This document shows positions 58,450-64,000 of a DNA stretch of 64,000 bases, piece by piece. The notes beneath the pieces were generated by a model, which did not search any database, was not told where the DNA came from, and saw only the letters and a program-made list of their open reading frames with translations. The number at the start of each line of letters is the position of its first letter. The stretch's first letter is position 1. Origin of the DNA: Agarivorans aestuarii (GTDB lineage Bacteria; Pseudomonadota; Gammaproteobacteria; Enterobacterales; Celerinatantimonadaceae). A program made the position numbers and the translations under genes. The stretch is from NCBI RefSeq assembly GCF_019670125.1, contig NZ_AP023033.1, positions 2,841,001-2,905,000 on the forward strand. Direction: 5' to 3'.

Positions 58450-58980
58450 TTAATCCAAACCAGCAAATATTGGCGCAAGCTCTGCTTGCCAATTACGCGC
58501 GTTTACATCACCCACATGGCGATAACGAATTACGCCTTGGCTATCGATAAAATAGGTTTCTGGAGCTCCATACACACCAAGGTCTAATGCCAACAGGCCC
58601 TTACCATCATACAAGTTCACTTGATAAGGGTTACCCAGTTGCTCCAACCACTTTATTGCTTTAACTCGATCGTCTTTGTAATTTAGACCAACAATCTTAA
58701 CGCCCTGTTCAGCCAATGAATTTAGAAAGGTATGTTCTGCGCGACAGGTAGGACACCAGGTAGCCCAAACATTTAGCAACAAGGGCTCACCCTTAAATAT
58801 CGCAGCATCGTGCTGCTTATCTTGCTGATAAATATCTTGCAAAGTGAATTGCGGAACCGGCTTGCCTATTAATACCGACTCAAGCTCGGTAGCGTCGCTG
58901 TACAAACCGCGATACAAAAACACCGCCATAAACAAGAAGGCGATAAGAGGCAGTAAAAAATAAAAAATACGTTTATTCAT
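58450..58980 (-). CDS. ccmG: thiol:disulfide interchange protein CcmG/DsbE
   Basis: A 176-residue thioredoxin-fold protein anchored by an N-terminal transmembrane helix (residues 5-23). It contains the active-site WATWCPTCRAEH and the GVYGAPETYFID cis-proline loop. It keeps CcmH and apocytochrome haem-binding cysteines reduced in the periplasm. Directly abuts ccmF. Confidence 0.95.
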   Translation of the reverse strand: MNKRIFYFLLPLIAFLFMAVFLYRGLYSDATELESVLIGKPVPQFTLQDIYQQDKQHDAAIFKGEPLLLNVWATWCPTCRAEHTFLNSLAEQGVKIVGLNYKDDRVKAIKWLEQLGNPYQVNLYDGKGLLALDLGVYGAPETYFIDSQGVIRYRHVGDVNARNWQAELAPIFAGLD

Positions 58981-60990
58981 TTAAGCCTCCTCTACCAAAT
59001 CAGTGCTTTTACTACTCGCACTTTTTACAGGTGGCTTGCCACTTAACTGTTCTTGTTTAATTTTGAAACGATAGCGTTTATCCGACATGGCAAATATGCC
59101 GCCAATTGCCATAATAATTGAGCCTAGCCAAATCCAACGAATGAAGGGTTTGTAATATAGGCGCACTGCCCATGCTCCACCGGGAAGCTGCTCACCCATT
59201 GCTGCGTATAAGTCACGCCATAAGCCTGCATCAATGGCAGCTTCTGTCATCATGTTTCGTTGCACCCGATAGAAGCGTTTTTCTGCGCGCAAGGTTGTTG
59301 CTAAGTGCTCGTCTTTATATACGTCTATCACCCCAACATGGCCTTCGTAGTTTGGGCCAACTAAAGGCTCAACCTGTTTGAAGTGAAAAGAGTAAGCAGC
59401 AAAGGTGACCGAATCACCTGGCTCTAAACGCAAGTCACGTTCAATACTGTAATGGCTAGTCAATGCCACGCCAATTACCGTTACCGCTAGGCCTAAATGG
59501 CCAAGTACCATTGCCCAATGAGAACGACTAAGTACTTTTAAACCTTTGGTGAAACTGTGACGGTGAGTGGCACGCAAATATACTTCTAAAGCTGTACAGC
59601 TAATCACCCAAAACGATAAGGCAAGCGCCATGTAGGCCAAGGCGTAAAACTTCGGTGCTAGCATTGCTAACAATGCAGCTGGCACCAACAAACTAAATGC
59701 TGCTAAAGCCAGCAACCAGCCTTTAAGCGGGCGAATATCTTGGCGCTTCCACCGCAGCAGCGGACCAATACCTAAAGCAATAGCAAAAGGCACAATCATC
59801 CAGCTAAACATTCGGTTAAAGAAGGCCTCACCAATTGAGATGCTGCCAAGGCCGATTTCCTTGTGAATAAGCGGCAATAAAGTACCCAGTAATACCACCA
59901 CTAAGGCAGCCACTAGTAAGATGTTGTTGATTAACAAGAAGGTCTCGCGAGAAAACAAACTATAAGTTCCGCGACTTTTCACCTGTGAGCCACGAATAGC
60001 AAACAGCAATAAGGAGCCACCAATCACCACCAACAAGAAGCCTAGAATAAACAAACCACGAGCGGGGTCGCTAGCAAAGGCATGCACCGAGACCAATACG
60101 CCGGAGCGAACCAAAAAGGTTCCTAATAGGCTAAGAGAAAACGCCGATATAGCCAGCAACACAGTCCAGGATTTAAACACCCCTCGCTTTTCGGTTACCG
60201 CCAATGAATGCAGCAGCGCAGTACCTACTAACCACGGCATGAATGAGGCATTTTCTACCGGATCCCAAAACCACCAACCGCCCCAACCTAGTTCGTAGTA
60301 TGCCCACCAGCTTCCTAGAGAAATACCTAAGGTAAGGAAAATCCAAGCCGCCATTGTCCAAGGGCGAGACCAACGGGCCCAAGTGGAATCTAAACGCCCG
60401 GCCATTAGTGCAGCGATAGCAAAAGCAAAAGCCACCGAGAAGCCAACGTAGCCCATGTATAAAAGAGGTGGGTGGAAGATCAAACCAACGTCTTGCAGCA
60501 ATGGATTTAAATCTTGTCCATCGACCGGGAAAAACGGCAAGGTTCTATCGAAGGGGTTTGAAGTAAGCAAGATGAACAGGTAAAAACCTACACATATCAT
60601 GCCCATTACGGCCACTACCCTCGCAACAGCGTCGAGCGGTAAGCCGCGACTAAACATTGCTACTGCAGCGCCCCACCCCGACAAAATCATTGCCCACAGC
60701 AATAATGAACCTTCGTGCGCTCCCCAAACAGCTGATAAACGGTAGTAAACCGGTAACTGGCTGTTCGAGTTATTAGCCACATAAGCCACCGAGAAATCAT
60801 TTATAGCAAATGAGTAGCTCAAGACCACAAAAGACAATGTGACGAAGGCAAACTGCGCTAGCGCTAAAGGTCGAGCAAGCTTCATTAAAGAAACACTATT
60901 TTTGCTAGCGCCCCATAGCGGGTACACACTTTGTAAAATAGCTAACGCACAAGAAAGAATTAGTGCGTAATGTCCAAGTTCCGGGATCAT
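58981..60990 (-). CDS. ccmF: haem lyase CcmF
   Basis: A 669-residue polytopic membrane protein with about fifteen transmembrane segments. It carries the tryptophan-rich WWD motif GWGGWWFWDPVENASFMPWL (about residues 230-250) and conserved histidines around it that bind haem. It joins haem from CcmE to apocytochrome c. Length agrees with the family. Starts eleven bases after ccmE. Confidence 0.96.
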   Translation of the reverse strand: MIPELGHYALILSCALAILQSVYPLWGASKNSVSLMKLARPLALAQFAFVTLSFVVLSYSFAINDFSVAYVANNSNSQLPVYYRLSAVWGAHEGSLLLWAMILSGWGAAVAMFSRGLPLDAVARVVAVMGMICVGFYLFILLTSNPFDRTLPFFPVDGQDLNPLLQDVGLIFHPPLLYMGYVGFSVAFAFAIAALMAGRLDSTWARWSRPWTMAAWIFLTLGISLGSWWAYYELGWGGWWFWDPVENASFMPWLVGTALLHSLAVTEKRGVFKSWTVLLAISAFSLSLLGTFLVRSGVLVSVHAFASDPARGLFILGFLLVVIGGSLLLFAIRGSQVKSRGTYSLFSRETFLLINNILLVAALVVVLLGTLLPLIHKEIGLGSISIGEAFFNRMFSWMIVPFAIALGIGPLLRWKRQDIRPLKGWLLALAAFSLLVPAALLAMLAPKFYALAYMALALSFWVISCTALEVYLRATHRHSFTKGLKVLSRSHWAMVLGHLGLAVTVIGVALTSHYSIERDLRLEPGDSVTFAAYSFHFKQVEPLVGPNYEGHVGVIDVYKDEHLATTLRAEKRFYRVQRNMMTEAAIDAGLWRDLYAAMGEQLPGGAWAVRLYYKPFIRWIWLGSIIMAIGGIFAMSDKRYRFKIKQEQLSGKPPVKSASSKSTDLVEEA

Positions 60991-61001
60991 AATTACCGTC
61001 T

Positions 61002-61496
61002 CTAGTGTCCAGAGCCTTTAAGCTGGGCTTCTGTATATTCTGGTTTAAAGTGTTCCATACCTTCTAGTGCTTCAGCCACTTCCTGTGGCATGTATTCTTC
61101 GTCATGTTTAGCTAATACTTCAAAAGCATTTACGGTTGTTGCATTGGCCAGCTCGCCTTGCGCTACAATGCCTTGCCCTTCGCGAAATAAATCGGGCAGA
61201 ATGCCTTCGTAGTTAATGGTCACAATACCACCACCGGCGTCGCTAAGCTTAAAACTTACCATTAAACTAGTTTGCGAGCGCTCAACCGTGCCCGGTAATA
61301 CTAAGCCACCAATTCTTAAACGTTGGCCTACTTCCGGTTTAATCTCATCCTTTCCTTTACCGTTCACCAGCTCGGTGGGTGTGTAAAACAAGTCGATATT
61401 CTGTTGTAACGCATACAGTAACAAGCCAATAGAAGCCCCCAAACCAATTACAATTGCTAGAACAATCGTTAAGCGTTTTTTACGTCTTGGGTTCAT
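61002..61496 (-). CDS. ccmE: periplasmic haem chaperone CcmE
   Basis: A 164-residue OB-fold protein with one N-terminal transmembrane helix (about residues 9-30). [40 protein letters not shown] and the haem-binding motif KHDEEYMP (histidine near residue 130) are all present. It overlaps ccmD by 4 bp. Confidence 0.96.
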   Translation of the reverse strand: MNPRRKKRLTIVLAIVIGLGASIGLLLYALQQNIDLFYTPTELVNGKGKDEIKPEVGQRLRIGGLVLPGTVERSQTSLMVSFKLSDAGGGIVTINYEGILPDLFREGQGIVAQGELANATTVNAFEVLAKHDEEYMPQEVAEALEGMEHFKPEYTEAQLKGSGH

Positions 61497-61702
61497 AAGC
61501 GTTCAGTTACCTCTTTTGCTGCTTCAACTCGTTGCTGTCGCGCAGATTGGCGCGCAACAGATTTAAAAATGGCATTTCGTTTAACAATACTGTCTATCAC
61601 TATACCTACCATGGCTAGAGCGCTTACCCCAAACGAAAGCCACACATAAAAACCATAACCACCCATAGCAAAAAAATCTGCGACTGATTCAAATTGCATC
61701 AT
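61493..61702 (-). CDS. ccmD: haem exporter protein CcmD
   Basis: A 69-residue protein with the family start [17 protein letters not shown], a single transmembrane helix and a charged C-terminal cytoplasmic tail. It helps release holo-CcmE from CcmC. One base separates it from ccmC. Confidence 0.92.
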   Translation of the reverse strand: MMQFESVADFFAMGGYGFYVWLSFGVSALAMVGIVIDSIVKRNAIFKSVARQSARQQRVEAAKEVTERL

Positions 61703-61703
61703 G

Positions 61704-62456
61704 CTACCCCTTTGCTTGAATATGGCGTTGAATAAGTTGTTGTACCCATGGTCTACGTTGCTCGCGGCGCAACAGTTCAGTTCTAAAGCGAACCAAGCTC
61801 ACCGCGCCAAGGAAAAATCCAAAAGCTAGAATATTAAGCAGTAAAGGCCATAGCATTCGGGAATCGATAGAGGGTTTATCAAACTTGGTAATGGTTGCGC
61901 CCTGATGCAGGGTATTCCACCACTCTACCGAGTAATGAATAATAGGTAAATTAATCACACCAACAATGCTGAGAATGCCCGCAGCGCGACCAGCCATGGT
62001 TTTATCAGAAAAAGCATTATAAAGGGCAATAACCCCCAAATATAAAAACAGCAGTATTAACTCTGAAGTAAGGCGCGCATCCCATACCCACCATGCTCCC
62101 CACATTGGTTTACCCCAAGCAGCGCCGGTAAATAAGGCAATAAAAGTAAACACTGCGCCAACTGGCGCAACAGCTGCTACATACATATCGGCTTGTTTAA
62201 TTTGCCAAACTAAACCAATAAAAGCCGCAATGGCCATTGATGAATATGCGCCCATCGACATAATCGCTGAAGGCACATGAATATAGATAATTCTAAAGCT
62301 GTCGCCTTGTTGGTAATCGGCAGGTGCAAATAAAAGGCCCCACACTAAGCCTACAGAAAAACACACAATGGCAAAAACACTAAACCAAGGCACAAATTTT
62401 CCTGCTAGGGTGTAACTCGCCTCAGGTTTTGCGTATGGATGTAACCATTTCCACAT
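61704..62456 (-). CDS. ccmC: haem transporter/lyase CcmC
   Basis: A 250-residue protein with six transmembrane helices. The WWD motif WGKPMWGAWWVWDARLTSELI (read in parts, about residues 115-135) and flanking histidines bind haem for attachment to CcmE. Length matches E. coli CcmC. Confidence 0.95.
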   Translation of the reverse strand: MWKWLHPYAKPEASYTLAGKFVPWFSVFAIVCFSVGLVWGLLFAPADYQQGDSFRIIYIHVPSAIMSMGAYSSMAIAAFIGLVWQIKQADMYVAAVAPVGAVFTFIALFTGAAWGKPMWGAWWVWDARLTSELILLFLYLGVIALYNAFSDKTMAGRAAGILSIVGVINLPIIHYSVEWWNTLHQGATITKFDKPSIDSRMLWPLLLNILAFGFFLGAVSLVRFRTELLRREQRRPWVQQLIQRHIQAKG

Positions 62457-62489
62457 AATGGTATTTACTCTCTCGGTCTTATTCTAAAT

Positions 62490-63155
62490 TTAGTTAATGC
62501 TTACTCTTAGCGCTGCAGCCGTAGCAAAAGGAGCCAAGGTGAGAGCAAGTAAGCTTATGGCGCCCATGATCGCTAAATGCCCAGCATAGGGCAAGCTTAA
62601 TGACGCAGCTTCAATCGCAGATGTCGCAAAAATCAACACTGGAATATACAAAGGCAAAACTAACAAGCTAAGTAAAACGCCGCCTTTGCGTAAACCAACG
62701 GTTAAGGCGACCCCTACAGAACCAATCAAACTCAATACTGGGGTCCCTAGCACTAAGGTGTAAAAGGTAGCTTGGAAACTTTGCCATTCTAAAGACAGTA
62801 GCACTGCCAAAAGAGGCGAAAGCAATAAGATAGGCACACCTGTTATCAGCCAATGGGCCACGATTTTAGCCAAGGCTATCAAGGCTAGCGATGAGCCACT
62901 CATCAGCATCTGTTCTAAAGACCCATCTGCAAAATCATCTCGAAATAAACGCTCCAAAGACAATAACGAAGATAACAGCGCTGCCACCCACAAAATGCCC
63001 GGCGCTATTTTGGCCAATAACAAGGGCTCTGACCCTACCGCGATGGGGAATAAGGTAATAACGATGAGAATAAACCACAGCGGATTAAGCACATCTGACT
63101 TTTGCCGAAAAGCGGCTAGAAGCTCACGCTTAACAACAGTAGTAAACGCATGCAT
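62490..63155 (-). CDS. ccmB: haem ABC exporter membrane protein CcmB
   Basis: A 221-residue, six-helix permease partner of CcmA. VVKRELLAAFRQKSDVLNPLWFFI-type start, FRDDFADGSLEQMLMSG and LGTPVLSLIGSVGVALTVGLR are CcmB features. Overlaps ccmA by one base (TAATG). Confidence 0.94.
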   Translation of the reverse strand: MHAFTTVVKRELLAAFRQKSDVLNPLWFILIVITLFPIAVGSEPLLLAKIAPGILWVAALLSSLLSLERLFRDDFADGSLEQMLMSGSSLALIALAKIVAHWLITGVPILLLSPLLAVLLSLEWQSFQATFYTLVLGTPVLSLIGSVGVALTVGLRKGGVLLSLLVLPLYIPVLIFATSAIEAASLSLPYAGHLAIMGAISLLALTLAPFATAAALRVSIN

Positions 63156-63790
63156 TACAGCGCTTCCTCAAAGGCCGGCTTAATCTCTAAGATTCGATAG
63201 TCAGAAGTAGGAATATTTAACTCTTGATGAGTCGTTAACAATACCATTCCCCCTGCTTGAGCATGAGACAAAATAACTTGTTCCAAGTACGCGACGCCTT
63301 GCTTGTCTATCGCAGTAAATGGTTCATCAAGGATCCACAATTTGCGCGCAACCAGCCACAACCTAGCCAGCCCTACTCTGCGCTGTTGTCCTGCTGAAAG
63401 ATGAGCAACAGCTTCTTCTTCTAATCCTGCTAAACCTACGCGGGTTAACAAAGCATAGAGCTGTTCTTGCTCCATGCTTTGGCCAGCCAATCCTAGATAA
63501 AAACGTAAGTTTTCTACTGCGCTAAGTTCGGCCTTTACCCCAGCATGATGGCCTAGATAGAGACACTGTTGATGGTATTGCTCAGCCTGTTGAGAAATAG
63601 CTTCTTCTTGCCACAAAATCTCACCGCTTTCGGGGCGTGACAAGCCGGAAATTAATCGTAACAAACTGGTTTTACCGGCGCCATTTGGCCCAGCAACTTG
63701 CAAAATTTCACCCGGTGATAATGTGAAAGACAAGTCGTCGAACAATACTCGCTCTTCACGTACACAACACAGTCCATTAACCTTTAACAT
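63155..63790 (-). CDS. ccmA: haem ABC exporter ATP-binding protein CcmA
   Basis: A 211-residue ABC ATPase. Walker A GPNGAGKTSLLRLISG (about residues 34-49), signature HLSAGQQRRVGLARLW and Walker B KLWILDEPFTAID are intact. With CcmB and CcmC it drives release of haem-loaded CcmE. It is the first gene of ccmABCDEFGHI; the 210 bp upstream (63791-64000) show no other gene and should hold the promoter. Confidence 0.95.
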   Translation of the reverse strand: MLKVNGLCCVREERVLFDDLSFTLSPGEILQVAGPNGAGKTSLLRLISGLSRPESGEILWQEEAISQQAEQYHQQCLYLGHHAGVKAELSAVENLRFYLGLAGQSMEQEQLYALLTRVGLAGLEEEAVAHLSAGQQRRVGLARLWLVARKLWILDEPFTAIDKQGVAYLEQVILSHAQAGGMVLLTTHQELNIPTSDYRILEIKPAFEEAL

Positions 63791-64000
63791 TCAACTATTT
63801 TCTTACCCAACACAGAGGCTAGGATGTTAACACAGCTAAGCCTAAAAACTAGATTGAGCTTAAGGATTAACGCCATGTTTACAGAGCTTTGCAATACAAG
63901 TAACAAAAACATAGCCTAGTTGTATATTGGGGTATTTCAGTTGAGCGCTAACATGCGCTCGCAATTAATTTAAATTAATAAAGCCATAATAGAAATGTAA

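Overview
This is a chromosomal window from a marine-type gammaproteobacterium, most likely of the order Alteromonadales. The evidence is indirect: proteobacterial yjbFGH and ccmABCDEFGHI gene sets, an RssB-like regulator, an MlaA homologue, moderate base composition, and tightly packed operons with many 4-bp stop/start overlaps. No rRNA, tRNA, CRISPR or prophage genes were seen. I cannot fix the genus without a search. All gene names rest on recognition of motifs and family resemblance, not on database hits.

Layout. (1) 1-3.2 kb: the 5' part of galE (cut by the window edge) diverges from a long-chain acyl-CoA synthetase gene, with two GalR-type operator sequences between them. (2) 3.2-14.8 kb, minus strand: a compact glycan locus resembling the Campylobacter pgl region (pglF, pglE, pglD, pglC, pglA-like, three more GT4 transferases, a Wzy/ligase-family membrane protein and a MurJ/Wzx-like flippase). 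It should make UDP-N,N'-diacetylbacillosamine, load it on a polyprenyl carrier, extend it and flip it. (3) 15.1-20.0 kb: a lipoprotein gene, a small parvulin and yjbF-yjbG-yjbH exopolysaccharide genes. (4) 20.06-21.31 kb: an IS3-family element sitting inside the loop of the terminator between yjbH and ugd. (5) 21.3-47.6 kb, minus strand: a Wzx/Wzy-type O-antigen or capsule locus. Conserved ends (ugd and rfbDCAB on one side; wecC, wecB, wecA, wzz and a Wza-like exporter on the other) flank a visibly AT-rich variable cassette. The cassette holds glycosyltransferases, Wzy, Wzx, an asparagine-synthase-like protein, an acetyltransferase, a CBS-nucleotidyltransferase, a formyltransferase, a LegC-type aminotransferase and a 4,6-dehydratase. 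(6) 47.8-54.3 kb: an outer-membrane protein, a DHH phosphoesterase and the sulfate activation genes cysD-cysN-(SLC13 permease)-cysC. (7) 54.5-56.5 kb: an RssB-like response regulator and mlaA. (8) 56.7-63.8 kb: the complete cytochrome c maturation operon ccmABCDEFGHI.

How the genes work together. The window encodes two separate polyprenyl-linked glycan assembly lines, each with its own initiating transferase (PglC, WecA), flippase and polymerase-like protein. Both contain a 4,6-dehydratase/PLP-aminotransferase pair expected to make a 4-amino-4,6-dideoxy sugar, but one has an N-acetyltransferase (PglD) next and the other an N-formyltransferase. The second line also has dTDP-rhamnose, UDP-ManNAcA and UDP-GlcA supply genes and an amide-forming enzyme that could act on a uronic acid. 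No oligosaccharyltransferase is evident for the pgl-like line, so the final acceptor of that glycan is open.
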